Shown: positions 46,607-56,622, counted from the first letter of the stretch. The stretch: 64,000 nt of DNA from Lachnospiraceae bacterium (GCA_017432565.1 JAFRIW010000042.1:1-64000), one strand, 5' to 3'. Numbers and translations are program-made. The notes: generated by a model not told the origin, from the letters alone.

Positions 46607-46636
46607 AAGCCCTGGTTCATCCAGGGCTTTCTTTCT
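46607..46636 (+). terminator. rho-independent terminator
   Basis: Perfect 9-base arms AAGCCCTGG (46607-46615) and CCAGGGCTT (46621-46629) around TTCAT, followed by TCTTTCT. It ends the P-loop gene transcript. Confidence 0.85.
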
Positions 46637-46664
46637 GAGACGGCCGGACGGGCCGGGCAGGTTA

Positions 46665-48050
46665 TTGGCTAAAAAACAATCAAAGGTAATTCAATATCCC
46701 AGGCGGGGCGGATTAAGCATCGGAGCGATCATTTTTGTGGCAATTATGCTCTATGTGCTGATCGGTCTGATTCGCTATGCCGCGACAGATCACGTGGCGG
46801 GTTATGAAGTGCGGACGGGTTCACTGTCCGCCAATACCGTCTACAAGGGAATCGCGCTTCGAAAAGAGCAGATCGTGGAAAGCCCCTACAGCGGCTATGT
46901 CAATTACTTTACCCGTGAGTCGGATCGTCTGGGCGCGGGCAAGCTGGCCTGTACCGTCGATGAATCCGGAACCGTCAGCGACCGTCTGGGGGCGGAGGCC
47001 GCGGGAGAGAGCATTTTCTCCGACCAGGACTACCGCCAGATGGAATCCGATATTATCGGTTTTACGTCCGAATTCAGCGAGCAGAACTTTTCTCCCGTCT
47101 ATGATTTCAAGAGTTCCTACTCCAGTACGGTACAGAGTCTGACCAGCAACAGTATCCTGATGGATATCACTTCCATCGGAGACGGCGGTGCGATTCATTA
47201 CTGCAATACGCCTGTGAGCGGATATATCACTTATTCGACGGACGGCTACGAAGACAAGACCTTCGAAACCCTGACGCTGGCGGATTTTGACTACGCAGGC
47301 TATCAGAAAAAACCGCTCTCGAACAATGAGCTGGTCACATCGGGCAGCCCGGTTTACAAGCTGGCTACAGACGAGCACTGGTCCATCGCCATTCAGGTGG
47401 ATTCGGAGGAAACCGCACAGGAGCTGCTGGAAATGGAAGTTGTCCGCGTCCGCTTCCTGAAGAACCAGCTGGAGAGCAACGCAGCGATTACCGGCCGGGT
47501 AGATCAGGACGGGCATCATTACATCAATCTGGCGTTTACCAATTCCATGATGACCTTCTGCACGGACCGTTTTATTGACATCGAACTGATCACATCGGCC
47601 AGGAAAGGGCTCAAGCTCCCGCTGTCCGCTCTGATTAACGGAAGCTTCTTCATTGTTCCGGAGGAATATGTCACGATCGGAACGGGATCACAACAGGGCG
47701 TTCTGCGCAGAACCATGGACAAGGACGGAAATCTTTCTTCAGAGTTTGTGGCTATTACGCCTTACAGCCTGAAGGACGGGTACTATTATGTGGACATGAC
47801 GGTCCTCGGACAGGGTGATGTCCTCTTAAAGCCGGATTCCAATGAGACCATGCAGGTCAGCGCCACGGATCAGCTGACAGGCGTCTATAATATCAATGCC
47901 GGCTATGCGGATTTCCGCGAAGTGACGATTGAAGCGCAGAACGAAGAATACGCAATCGTCCAGCCGAACAGCACTTATGCGCTCAGGGAATTTGACTTCA
48001 TCGCGCTGGATGCGGGGAGTGTGCGCCCCGGCGAGTTTATTTATGAATAA
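46665..48050 (+). CDS. HlyD-like membrane adaptor protein beside sepF
   Basis: A 461-residue bitopic membrane protein. A basic N-terminus (AKKQSKVIQYPRRGG) leads to one membrane segment (about 18-40, IGAIIFVAIMLYVLIGLIRY). The long extracellular part begins with a barrel-sandwich-like strand set (YKGIALRKEQIVESPYSGYV), as in HlyD/membrane-fusion proteins. No transporter gene is adjacent. TTG 46665 is chosen because upstream in-frame ATG 46602 would place the terminator inside the coding region. The final residues (DFIALDAGSVRPGEFIYE) are folded-looking. The gene precedes sepF, suggesting an envelope or division role by position only. Confidence 0.75.
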   Translation: MAKKQSKVIQYPRRGGLSIGAIIFVAIMLYVLIGLIRYAATDHVAGYEVRTGSLSANTVYKGIALRKEQIVESPYSGYVNYFTRESDRLGAGKLACTVDESGTVSDRLGAEAAGESIFSDQDYRQMESDIIGFTSEFSEQNFSPVYDFKSSYSSTVQSLTSNSILMDITSIGDGGAIHYCNTPVSGYITYSTDGYEDKTFETLTLADFDYAGYQKKPLSNNELVTSGSPVYKLATDEHWSIAIQVDSEETAQELLEMEVVRVRFLKNQLESNAAITGRVDQDGHHYINLAFTNSMMTFCTDRFIDIELITSARKGLKLPLSALINGSFFIVPEEYVTIGTGSQQGVLRRTMDKDGNLSSEFVAITPYSLKDGYYYVDMTVLGQGDVLLKPDSNETMQVSATDQLTGVYNINAGYADFREVTIEAQNEEYAIVQPNSTYALREFDFIALDAGSVRPGEFIYE

Positions 48051-48080
48051 GGCGCCTTTGTAATTGCGCTCCGTTTTTTA

Positions 48081-48109
48081 TTGACAATATGAGCAAAAGA
48101 AAAGATAAT
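48081..48109 (+). promoter_or_regulatory. sigma-A-type promoter of sepF
   Basis: Perfect TTGACA at 48081-48086, 17-base spacer, GATAAT at 48104-48109. sepF starts 46 bases downstream. Confidence 0.85.
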
Positions 48110-48154
48110 TAAATAGTGTATGAGCATTTCATTTTTTGACAGGGAGTTATTGGA

Positions 48155-48733
48155 ATGGGCTTTTTAGACAGTATTATGGATATTGCTAAAGCTCGTCCTG
48201 ATCGCGATGATGATTTTGTCGACGATTACGACGAGGAATATGATGACGCGGAAGAGCCTGCAAGAAAGCGCTCTTTTTTCGGAAGCAAGTCTTCTTCGGA
48301 TGAAGATTCTTACGCAGAAGAAGCTGCACCTCAGAGAAAGTTCCGCGCACCGGCGATCCGGACGCCCGGTTCCGGACGTGGGGTATCTCAGCAGCAGTTC
48401 GAGCGGGCCGGTAACATGGAAGTCCGCGTCGTAAAGCCGCAGACCATGAGTGATGCGCAGGAGATTACGGAGATCCTGCTTTCCAACCGCACCGTTCTGA
48501 TGAACATTGAAGGATTGAATCCGGACATTGCACAGAGAATCGTGGATTTCACTTCCGGTGCCTGCTATGCGCTGAACGGCAAATATGAGAAAATCTCCGA
48601 GTATGTCCATGTCATCACACCGAGCGGAGTCGGGATCAGCGGCGACTTCCACAATCCTGCCGCAGCAGCAGCCGGTTACGGCGGCTACAATCCGAATCCT
48701 GCTCCCTATTCGGATCTTCCGTTCGGCAGCTGA
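48155..48733 (+). CDS. sepF: cell division protein SepF
   Basis: Tethers and bundles FtsZ at the septum in Gram-positive bacteria. The 192 residues begin MGFLDSIMDIAKA, the amphipathic membrane-binding helix. A disordered acidic/basic linker follows (about 15-85). The conserved SepF domain (about 88-170) has VRVVKPQTMSDAQEITEIL, VLMNIEGLNPDIAQRIVDFTSGACYAL and VHVITPSGVGISG. A short Gly/Pro/Tyr-rich tail ends the protein. A GGGAG site precedes the ATG, and aroB follows after 5 bases. Confidence 0.95.
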   Translation: MGFLDSIMDIAKARPDRDDDFVDDYDEEYDDAEEPARKRSFFGSKSSSDEDSYAEEAAPQRKFRAPAIRTPGSGRGVSQQQFERAGNMEVRVVKPQTMSDAQEITEILLSNRTVLMNIEGLNPDIAQRIVDFTSGACYALNGKYEKISEYVHVITPSGVGISGDFHNPAAAAAGYGGYNPNPAPYSDLPFGS

Positions 48734-48738
48734 TTCGT

Positions 48739-49878
48739 ATGCATATGAATGACAGATTAGTGCGCGAGAACCGTCTGACTGTAAAGAAAGACGGTTTTCG
48801 CTGTTATGATATACTTTATTCCACCCGTCCGGGCGATCTGGCAGAAGAGCTGCGGTCGCTTGGACTTTCTTCTGCACGGGCAGTTCTTGTCACCGATTCA
48901 AACGTAGCTCCGCTTTACGCCGAAACCTTCCGTGAGGTGCTGCGGGACGCATCCGATTCACATGAGCTTCCGCCGGTCTATGTGCTGCCGGCGGGGGAAG
49001 AACATAAAAACCTGGATGAAATTGCGGCATTGTACCGCTTTCTGATTGAGAACCACTGTGACCGTTCTTCTTTCCTTGTCGCTCTCGGCGGGGGTGTCGT
49101 CGGGGATATGACAGGTTTTGCCGCAGCCACTTATCTGCGCGGAATCGATTTTATTCAGATTCCGACCACACTGCTCGCACAGGCGGATTCCAGTATCGGC
49201 GGGAAGACCGGCGTGGACTGCTCCGGCTATAAAAACATGGTCGGTGCCTTTAAAATGCCGCGGCTGGTTTTTGCGGACGTCGCTCTGTTAAAAACACTGG
49301 ACGGAAGGCAGTTCTCGAGCGGCTTTGCCGAGGTCATGAAACACGGACTGATCAAAGACCAGGCTTATTATCTCTGGCTGGTCGATCATCTCTATGAGAT
49401 TCTTGAGAGAGATGAGGAGACGCTGTCGCAGATGCTTTACCGCAGCAACGAGATCAAGCGGGATGTGGTTGAGCGCGATCCCTATGAAAAAGGTGAGCGC
49501 ATGCTGCTGAATTTCGGGCATACAATCGGACATGCCATCGAAAAATATCTTGATTTTCAGATGACACACGGCGAATGCGTCGCCCTCGGCTGTGTCGCGG
49601 CAGCTTACCTTTCCTGGCAGCGCGGTCTGATTCCGATGGAAGAGTACTATGAAATCCGGGATATGTTTGTTCCGTTCGGGCTTCCGATTACGGTGACGGA
49701 TATCGACCCGGAGGAAATTGTGGAACTGACAAAATCCGATAAGAAAATGCGCGGCGGACAGATCCGTTTTGTCCTTCTGAACGGGATCGGAGATGCTTTT
49801 ACAGACTGCACAGTCCGTCCGGAGGAAATTCTCGCGGCAGTAAAGGAAATCATGTGGGTTGAGGAGGAGAACGCTTAA
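48739..49878 (+). CDS. aroB: 3-dehydroquinate synthase
   Basis: Cyclises DAHP to 3-dehydroquinate, the second step of the shikimate pathway. The 379 residues show PAGEEHKNLDEI, ALGGGVVGDMTGFAAATYLRG (NAD/glycine-rich), PTTLLAQADSSIGGKTGVD, the zinc-site Glu in GFAEVMKHGLI, and LNFGHTIGHAIEK with DFQMTHGECVALG for the zinc His. ATG 48745 is an alternative start. No other shikimate gene is nearby. It lies between sepF and lspA and is very likely co-transcribed with them. Confidence 0.95.
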   Translation: MHMNDRLVRENRLTVKKDGFRCYDILYSTRPGDLAEELRSLGLSSARAVLVTDSNVAPLYAETFREVLRDASDSHELPPVYVLPAGEEHKNLDEIAALYRFLIENHCDRSSFLVALGGGVVGDMTGFAAATYLRGIDFIQIPTTLLAQADSSIGGKTGVDCSGYKNMVGAFKMPRLVFADVALLKTLDGRQFSSGFAEVMKHGLIKDQAYYLWLVDHLYEILERDEETLSQMLYRSNEIKRDVVERDPYEKGERMLLNFGHTIGHAIEKYLDFQMTHGECVALGCVAAAYLSWQRGLIPMEEYYEIRDMFVPFGLPITVTDIDPEEIVELTKSDKKMRGGQIRFVLLNGIGDAFTDCTVRPEEILAAVKEIMWVEEENA

Positions 49879-50378
49879 TGCAGGAATACAGTAAGAAAAG
49901 CCTTCTGATTATGGATATCCTTCTCAGCGCTTTTCTGGTCGCGCTGGACCAGCTGACCAAAATGCAGGCCGTGCGCCTTCTGATGGGAAAGCCGGCAATT
50001 CAGCTGATTCCCGGTGTGCTGGAGTTCTGTTATCTTGAAAATACGGGCGCGGCGTTCAGCATTCTGCGGAATGCGCGGTGGTTCTTTGTCATTGTTGCGG
50101 TGATTGCCTGCATCGTCATCGCCGCATTACTGCTTCGGATTCCCCGCACTGTGCGCATGATGCCTTTTCACCTGTGTCTCGTCTTTATCTTAAGCGGTGC
50201 TCTCGGCAATCTGATTGACCGGCTGACGCTGGGGATCGTGCGCGATTTTATCTATTTTTCCCTGATCAATTTTCCGGTCTTCAATGTCGCTGATATCTAC
50301 GTCACCTGCGCGACCTTTGTGCTGATTATCCTGATTCTGTTCCGGTATCAGGAGGAGGATTTTCATCTTGGGAAGTGA
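49878..50378 (+). CDS. lspA: lipoprotein signal peptidase II
   Basis: Cleaves the signal peptide of prolipoproteins in the membrane. The 166 residues have four membrane segments and the conserved LDQLTKMQ, ENTGAAFSIL and GALGNLIDRLTLGIVRDF (first catalytic Asp). VFNVADIYVT carries the second catalytic Asp. It shares a base with the aroB stop and overlaps the next gene by 11 bases. A likely client, the D,D-carboxypeptidase lipoprotein, is encoded about 4 kb upstream. Confidence 0.95.
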   Translation: MQEYSKKSLLIMDILLSAFLVALDQLTKMQAVRLLMGKPAIQLIPGVLEFCYLENTGAAFSILRNARWFFVIVAVIACIVIAALLLRIPRTVRMMPFHLCLVFILSGALGNLIDRLTLGIVRDFIYFSLINFPVFNVADIYVTCATFVLIILILFRYQEEDFHLGK

Positions 50379-51327
50379 AATGAGCACATCCGCCGGGAAT
50401 TCCTTTCTCGTCCCGGAAGAACTGGACGGAGAGCGGCTGGACAAAGTGCTGGCTGCCGTGCTTCCGCAGTCCCGCAGCTATCTCCAGAAACTGCTGAAGG
50501 AAGATCACGTTTTCTGTACCGGCAGGAAGGTCAAAGCCGGCACCCGGGTCCGGGAAGGTGAAGAGATCTTCTTTGACATCCCCGAAAAAGTTGTTCCGGA
50601 CATCCTTCCCGAAGACATTCCGCTGGACATTTTATATGAGGACGATGACCTGATGGTCATCAACAAACCGAAGGGTATGGTCGTCCATCCGGCGCCCGGT
50701 CATTACACCGGCACACTGGTCAACGCTGTTCTGTTTCACTGCGGGCAAAATCTGTCAGGCATCAACGGCGTCCTTCGCCCGGGCATTGTTCATCGCATCG
50801 ACAAAGACACCACGGGCTCCCTCCTGGTCTGTAAAAATGACCTGGCACACCGGAGTCTGGCGCAGCAGCTGAAAGACCACAGTATCCGCCGGGAATATCG
50901 GGCAATCTGCCGCGGGGTTCTGAAGCAGGATGAGATGTTCATAGATAAACCCATCGGGAGAGATCCTTCCGACCGGCTGAAAATGGCAGTTGTCCCGGAC
51001 GGCAGATCCGCACAGACGAATGTGCGCGTAATCCGCCGTTTTCCGGCTTATACGGAAGTCCGCTGTATTCTGAATACCGGACGGACGCATCAGATCCGCG
51101 TTCACATGGCTTCCGTCGGTTATCCGCTCCTGGGCGACCCCCTCTACGGTATCTCCGGCAGGGGCGGGCAGCGCGCAGCGAAAGAACAGACCGTAAAGGG
51201 CCAGGTCCTTGAGGGGCAGTGTCTTCACGCGGAAATTCTCGGTTTTACCCACCCGAGGACGGGCGAATATATCGAGACGACCGCCCCGCTCCCTGAGTAT
51301 TACCAAAAACTGCTGGATGTATTATAA
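50368..51327 (+). CDS. RluD-family pseudouridine synthase
   Basis: Isomerises uridine in RNA, probably 23S rRNA. The 319 residues have an N-terminal S4 RNA-binding domain (about 15-75, RLDKVLAAVLPQSRSYLQKL) and a catalytic domain with VINKPKGMVVHPAPGHYTGT and HRIDKDTTGSLLVCKN, where Asp is the nucleophile. RTHQIRVHMASVGYPLLGDPLYG is the C-terminal motif. TTG 50368 is preferred because GGAGGAGG lies 9 bases before it; ATG 50380 is the alternative. lspA followed by an RluD-type gene is a classic Firmicutes pair. Confidence 0.93.
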   Translation: MGSEMSTSAGNSFLVPEELDGERLDKVLAAVLPQSRSYLQKLLKEDHVFCTGRKVKAGTRVREGEEIFFDIPEKVVPDILPEDIPLDILYEDDDLMVINKPKGMVVHPAPGHYTGTLVNAVLFHCGQNLSGINGVLRPGIVHRIDKDTTGSLLVCKNDLAHRSLAQQLKDHSIRREYRAICRGVLKQDEMFIDKPIGRDPSDRLKMAVVPDGRSAQTNVRVIRRFPAYTEVRCILNTGRTHQIRVHMASVGYPLLGDPLYGISGRGGQRAAKEQTVKGQVLEGQCLHAEILGFTHPRTGEYIETTAPLPEYYQKLLDVL

Positions 51328-51385
51328 TAGCCATGTCAGAGCGTTCTCGGACAGTTCTGTATATCAGAATCTTAAGGAGGGTCAG

Positions 51386-52021
51386 ATGAATACATTAATC
51401 ACAATCGGAAGACAGTTCGGGTCAGCCGGAAGAGAAGTCGGAGAGATGGTCGCACAACATTTCGGAATCAGCTGCTATGACAAAAATCTGATTGCCAAGG
51501 TAGCCGGAAACAGTGATTTCTGTCATGAGATGATCGAACATCACGACGAGCGTCCCACCAGCTCCTTCCTTTACAATCTTGTGATGGATACCTATTCCTT
51601 CGGATACAATGCTTCGAGCTTTGTGGATATGCCGATCAGCCAGAAAGTTTTCCTCGCGCAGTTCGATACCATCAAGAAACTCGCCCAGGAAGGTCCCGCG
51701 GTCTTTATCGGCCGCTGCGCCGACAGTGCGCTGCAGGATTTCCCGAACGCCATTCATCTGTTCCTGATGGCCGACGAAGACTTCCGTGTAAAGGATGTCA
51801 TGGCCCGGTTTGATGATATTACAACACCGCAGAAGGCGCTGGACATGATCAATAAGAAGGATAAGCAGCGCCAGAGTTATTATAATTATTATTCCGCCAA
51901 GAAGTGGGGCCGCGCAGACAGCTATGATTTCTGTCTTAATGTCGCGAAGCTCGGGATCGAGGGAACGGCGAAGCTGATTATCCAGATTGTGGAAGATTTT
52001 GAAAAACCCGAAAATTCTTGA
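51386..52021 (+). CDS. cytidylate kinase-like family protein
   Basis: A nucleotide-kinase-fold protein of the cytidylate kinase-like family (PF13189 type), 211 residues. The N-terminus NTLITIGRQFGSAGREVGEMVA has the family's modified P-loop (GRQFGSAGREVG). FGISCYDKNLIAKVA follows, then FIGRCADSALQDF and DKQRQSYYNYYSAKKWG with lid-like basic residues. True substrate is unknown, since main Cmk enzymes have a different P-loop. ATG 51386 has AAGGAGGG just before it. The stop TGA lies inside the -35 of the rplU promoter. Confidence 0.85.
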   Translation: MNTLITIGRQFGSAGREVGEMVAQHFGISCYDKNLIAKVAGNSDFCHEMIEHHDERPTSSFLYNLVMDTYSFGYNASSFVDMPISQKVFLAQFDTIKKLAQEGPAVFIGRCADSALQDFPNAIHLFLMADEDFRVKDVMARFDDITTPQKALDMINKKDKQRQSYYNYYSAKKWGRADSYDFCLNVAKLGIEGTAKLIIQIVEDFEKPENS

Positions 52022-52046
52022 CAAGTATTCCCGTTTTTGGTTTAAT
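52018..52046 (+). promoter_or_regulatory. sigma-A-type promoter of the rplU-prp-rpmA operon
   Basis: Perfect TTGACA at 52018-52023, 17-base spacer, TTTAAT at 52041-52046. The -35 contains the stop codon of the preceding gene. Confidence 0.9.
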
Positions 52047-52051
52047 ACATG

Positions 52052-52215
52052 AGTATGCCGCATGGTGAGGTTTTATAATTCCTTCTGCTGTCAGGTACTG
52101 CAGCAGGGGATGAAAACTGATCTGCAGGCGCGTTCCGACACAGCTTTTTCCTGCGGGATAAGATGTGGGGACAGACCGGAAGACCAGTACCGTAATCAGC
52201 GAGTTTTATAAAGAA
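52052..52215 (+). ncRNA. ribosomal protein L21 leader (autoregulatory RNA, probable)
   Basis: The 180-base untranslated region between the promoter and rplU has structure, including the stem CTGCTG/CAGCAG near 52085-52107 and the tail ACCGTAATCAGCGAG near 52188-52202. This position fits the L21 leader of low-GC Gram-positives (Rfam RF00559 type), which is thought to bind L21 or the L21 operon product. The assignment rests on position and general appearance, not on a covariance search. Confidence 0.65.
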
Positions 52216-52228
52216 GGAGGTACCGAGC

Positions 52229-52534
52229 ATGTACGCAATTATTGCAACCGGCGGAAAGCAGTACAAGGTTTCTGAGGGCGATGTCATTCGTGTCGAGAAG
52301 ATCGAGGCGGAGAAAGACGCCGAGATCACCTTTGACCAGGTTCTTGCTGTCGGCGGAGATGCGCTGAAGGTCGGCGACGACGTTAAGGGCGCTTCCGTCA
52401 AGGCCACTGTACTCGAGCAGGGCAAGGCCGACAAGGTCGTTGTCTATCGCTACAAGAGAAAGTCCGGCTATCACAAGAAGAACGGACACAGGCAGCTCTT
52501 CACCAGCGTCAGAATCGACAAGATCAACGCGTAA
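52229..52534 (+). CDS. rplU: 50S ribosomal protein L21
   Basis: Large-subunit protein that binds 23S rRNA. The 101-residue product begins [20 protein letters not shown] and ends [25 protein letters not shown], both diagnostic of L21. An AAGGAGGT site precedes the ATG. It is first in the conserved rplU-prp-rpmA operon. Confidence 0.98.
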   Translation: MYAIIATGGKQYKVSEGDVIRVEKIEAEKDAEITFDQVLAVGGDALKVGDDVKGASVKATVLEQGKADKVVVYRYKRKSGYHKKNGHRQLFTSVRIDKINA

Positions 52535-52546
52535 TCCGGAGAAGAG

Positions 52547-52873
52547 ATGACAAACGTTCAGATATTCCGTCACGGCGGGGAATACCGTTCCTTCCGGTGC
52601 TGCGGACATACGGGGTTTGCAGAAGCGGGCGAGGATGTCGTCTGCGCAGGCGTCTCGGCGATCGTCATCAACACGATCAACTGTCTACAGGATCTGCTTC
52701 AGGAAAAGGTGGAAGTGCAATATGACGAGGAAGACGGAGACATTGTCTGCAATTTTCTCTCAGCACCCGGTGAACGGGCCGCTTTCCTTCTGGATTGTAT
52801 GATTCACGGGCTGAAATGGATTCAGTCGCAGTACGGGAAACAGTATCTGAACTACGAAATCAGGGAGGTATAG
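52547..52873 (+). CDS. prp: ribosomal-processing cysteine protease Prp
   Basis: Removes the N-terminal extension of L27 before it enters the ribosome. The 108-residue protein (YsxB family) has the catalytic His in [20 protein letters not shown] and the catalytic Cys in [20 protein letters not shown]. It lies between rplU and rpmA. The matching extension is present on the rpmA product, so substrate and protease are adjacent. Confidence 0.94.
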   Translation: MTNVQIFRHGGEYRSFRCCGHTGFAEAGEDVVCAGVSAIVINTINCLQDLLQEKVEVQYDEEDGDIVCNFLSAPGERAAFLLDCMIHGLKWIQSQYGKQYLNYEIREV

Positions 52874-52877
52874 AACC

Positions 52878-53165
52878 ATGTTGAATTTAAGCCTTCAGTT
52901 CTTTGCTCATAAAAAGGGAATGGGATCCACCAAGAACGGCCGTGATTCCAATGCCAAGAGACTGGGCGCGAAGCGTGCGGACGGACAGTTCGTCAAGGCC
53001 GGCAACATCATCTACAGACAGCGCGGGACTCACATTCATCCCGGTGTCAATGTAGGGATCGGCGGAGATGACACCCTGTTCGCAACAGCGGACGGCATTC
53101 TGCGTTTTGAGCGTCTCGGAAGAGACAAGACAAGAGCTTCGGTTCATCCGGTAGAGACAAACTGA
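52878..53165 (+). CDS. rpmA: 50S ribosomal protein L27, with cleaved N-terminal extension
   Basis: The L27 tail reaches the peptidyl-transferase centre. The 95-residue precursor starts [20 protein letters not shown]. In Firmicutes Prp cleaves after the FFA segment, leaving the mature N-terminus at HKKG. The body ([40 protein letters not shown]) is standard. A strong terminator follows before obgE. Confidence 0.98.
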   Translation: MLNLSLQFFAHKKGMGSTKNGRDSNAKRLGAKRADGQFVKAGNIIYRQRGTHIHPGVNVGIGGDDTLFATADGILRFERLGRDKTRASVHPVETN

Positions 53166-53200
53166 AAACCGGATTGACTGTATTTGCGCAGCAAGCTGAT

Positions 53201-54560
<1,360 letters not shown>

Positions 54561-54602
54561 AAAACTTCGAAGACAGGGAAATACAAAGGAGAAATAATTA
54601 TT

Positions 54603-54902
54603 ATGTTGGAACTGACCAGCAAACAGAGAGCCTACCTGATCGGTCTGGCCAATCATCTGGATCCGATCGTTCAGATCGGCAAGAACGGCGTCTCGCCGGA
54701 TACGGTCGAGGCAGCTGAGGATGCCTTCCGCAGCCACGAACTCATCAAGGTCGGCGTTCTGAAAACCGCGCCGGATACGCCTTTTGACACGGCGGCCATG
54801 CTCGCGGAGCGCACGCATGCCGTCAATGTGAAGGTCATCGGAAGAAAAGCCATTCTGTATCGGCCTGACAAGGAGAAACCGGTGATTGTACTCCCGAAAT
54901 AA
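54603..54902 (+). CDS. yhbY: YhbY-type RNA-binding protein (CRM domain)
   Basis: A 99-residue single CRM-domain protein associated with pre-50S ribosomes. It begins LTSKQRAYLIGLANHLDPIVQIGKNGVSPDTVEAAEDA, with the GxxG-like IGKNG loop, and ends in IGRKAILYRP. AAAGGAG lies 10 bases before the ATG. It lies between obgE and nadD, a conserved order in Firmicutes. Confidence 0.95.
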   Translation: MLELTSKQRAYLIGLANHLDPIVQIGKNGVSPDTVEAAEDAFRSHELIKVGVLKTAPDTPFDTAAMLAERTHAVNVKVIGRKAILYRPDKEKPVIVLPK

Positions 54903-54917
54903 AGGAGATCTCACAGC

Positions 54918-55559
54918 GTGAAAGAACAGACTGCGAAAGAGAGCCGGAAGCGGATCGGCCTGCTCGGAGGGACTTTTGATCCCATTCATATCGGACATCT
55001 GATTCTGGCACAGGAAGCCTATGAGAATTTTGACCTGGACCGGGTTCTTCTGATGCCCACAGGTCACTCTTACTTCAAGGATACCCGGGAGGAAAAGGTC
55101 TCGGATCCCGCTGTGCGCCTTGAAATGACCCTGGAAGCAGCCGCGGGCGATCCGCGTTTTGCCGTGTCCGATCTCGAGGTTCTGCGGCCCGGCAACAGTT
55201 ATACCGCGGAGACACTCACCGAGCTTCACGCGAAAGACCCGGAGGCATCCTATTTTTACATCGTAGGTGCGGACACTCTCTGCATCATGCGCAAATGGTA
55301 TCAGCCGCAGACGATTTTTGACCTGTGTACGGTCATTGCTGCCGTCCGGGACGATCAGACGGACACGGAGACGTTTTGCCGCGAGGCAGAGGCTCTGCGG
55401 GCCGATTTCGGGGCAAAAATCGAAATGCTGCCTGCCCGGAATATTGATCTCTCTTCAACGGAGATCCGGGCCAGAGTGCGCGCGGGACTTCCCATCCGCT
55501 ATATGGTGAACGCACCTGTTGAGGCATATATAACTTCTCACGGACTTTATACTTCGTGA
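54918..55559 (+). CDS. nadD: nicotinate-nucleotide adenylyltransferase
   Basis: Joins nicotinate mononucleotide to AMP in NAD synthesis. The 213 residues have the nucleotidyltransferase HxGH motif in GGTFDPIHIGHLILAQEA and the C-terminal ISSTEIR-like LSSTEIRARVRAG. It starts at GTG with AGGAG 10 bases upstream. yhbY, nadD, yqeK and rsfS form a typical run. Confidence 0.95.
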   Translation: MKEQTAKESRKRIGLLGGTFDPIHIGHLILAQEAYENFDLDRVLLMPTGHSYFKDTREEKVSDPAVRLEMTLEAAAGDPRFAVSDLEVLRPGNSYTAETLTELHAKDPEASYFYIVGADTLCIMRKWYQPQTIFDLCTVIAAVRDDQTDTETFCREAEALRADFGAKIEMLPARNIDLSSTEIRARVRAGLPIRYMVNAPVEAYITSHGLYTS

Positions 55560-55620
55560 GCGCTGAGCGCAGAAGATGAGAAAGACGAATCAGCCAGAAG
55601 ACAGCAGAGGGACCGACAGC

Positions 55621-56208
55621 ATGAAAAAAGATCAGCCCACCCGCTTACGTCTTGTAAAAGCGATGGAAAAAGAACTGAATTACAAGCGCTTTCTGCACAG
55701 TATGGGCGTGGCGGAAACAGCCGCCGCCCTGGCGATGCGCTATGATGCGGATATTGAGCAGGCGGAGATTGCGGGTATTTTGCATGACTGTGCCAAATAC
55801 ATGGACGACAAGGAACTGATCAGTATCTGTAAGAAACATTCCGTCCCCATCTCCGAGGCGGAATATGATAATCCGGCTCTGCTGCACGCCAAAGCCGGAG
55901 CAATTCTCGCCGAGGAGAAATATGAGATTGACGATCCGGAAATTCTGGAGGCGATCCGCTGTCACACCACCGGAAAGCCGGCAATGAGCCTTCTGGACAA
56001 AATTATCTATGTCGCGGATTATATCGAGCCGGGCCGCTGTCAGGCCCCGAATCTGTCAATTATCAGATCTCTGGCTTTTGAGGATCTTGACCGCACGCTG
56101 TTCAAGATTCTTGAAGATATCCTGCTTTATCTGCAGGCCACCGGTGCGCGGATTGATCCGATGACCGGTAAAACTTATCAATACTATCGTGATGAGCTGG
56201 GTTTTTAG
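55621..56208 (+). CDS. yqeK: HD-domain phosphohydrolase YqeK (Ap4A hydrolase family)
   Basis: An HD-superfamily enzyme; YqeK proteins hydrolyse symmetrical diadenosine tetraphosphate. The 195 residues show HSMGVAETAAALAMRY, the HD motif in IAGILHDCAKYM, LLHAKAGAILAEEK, RCHTTGKPAMSLLDKIIYVADYIEP, all family-typical metal-binding segments. ATG 55621 has AGAGGG 9 bases upstream and gives the usual length. ATG 55576 would add 15 residues. rsfS follows at 21 bases. Confidence 0.92.
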   Translation: MKKDQPTRLRLVKAMEKELNYKRFLHSMGVAETAAALAMRYDADIEQAEIAGILHDCAKYMDDKELISICKKHSVPISEAEYDNPALLHAKAGAILAEEKYEIDDPEILEAIRCHTTGKPAMSLLDKIIYVADYIEPGRCQAPNLSIIRSLAFEDLDRTLFKILEDILLYLQATGARIDPMTGKTYQYYRDELGF

Positions 56209-56229
56209 AAAGTGAAGAGAGGAGCTTAA

Positions 56230-56589
56230 ATGGAAGAGAAAAGAAATGCCGATGCAATGCTGAAGCTTGTACTGAAAGCGCTGGACGACAAGAAAGCCGC
56301 AGACATCCGTGTGATCGATATCAGCGAAGTCTCTGTGCTGGCGGATTACTTCATCATCGCGGGCGGCAGCAACCGGACACAGATCCAGGCTCTTGCCGAT
56401 TCAGTGGAGGAGCTCATGGGCAGAAACGGGTATGTCACAAAGCAGGTGGAAGGGTATCAGAATGCAAACTGGATCCTTCTGGATTTCGGGGATGTCATCG
56501 TGCACATTTTCGATTCGGAGAACCGCCTTTTCTATGATCTGGAGAGGATCTGGAAAGACGGAAAGCCGGTCGATCCCGACACCATCTGA
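56230..56589 (+). CDS. rsfS: ribosome silencing factor RsfS
   Basis: Binds L14 and blocks subunit joining when nutrients run low. The 119-residue DUF143-type protein has ALDDKKAADIRVIDISEVSV, LADYFIIAGGSNRTQIQALAD and the C-terminal WILLDFGDVIVHIFDSENRLFYDLERIW, which is diagnostic. GAGAGGAG precedes the ATG. The hairpin that follows also ends lexA from the other side. Confidence 0.95.
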   Translation: MEEKRNADAMLKLVLKALDDKKAADIRVIDISEVSVLADYFIIAGGSNRTQIQALADSVEELMGRNGYVTKQVEGYQNANWILLDFGDVIVHIFDSENRLFYDLERIWKDGKPVDPDTI

Positions 56590-56593
56590 GCAT

Positions 56594-56622
56594 AAAAAAA
56601 GGTGATCCCTGAAGGAATCACC
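56594..56622 (-). terminator. terminator of lexA, possibly bidirectional
   Basis: Stem GGTGAT (56601-56606) with ATCACC (56617-56622) followed, on the - strand, by seven T (A-run 56594-56600). It contains the lexA stop codon. On the + strand the hairpin is followed by TCATTATT, so it may also end the rsfS transcript, more weakly. Confidence 0.8.

Noticed and set aside
46602-46664. Longer start for the HlyD-like gene at ATG 46602
   Set aside because: This stretch contains the perfect terminator hairpin at 46607-46629, and the translated residues look unlike a signal region.
51209-51385. Longer start for the cytidylate kinase-like gene within the RluD-type gene
   Set aside because: ATG 51386 has a strong AAGGAGGG site and the family N-terminus begins there.
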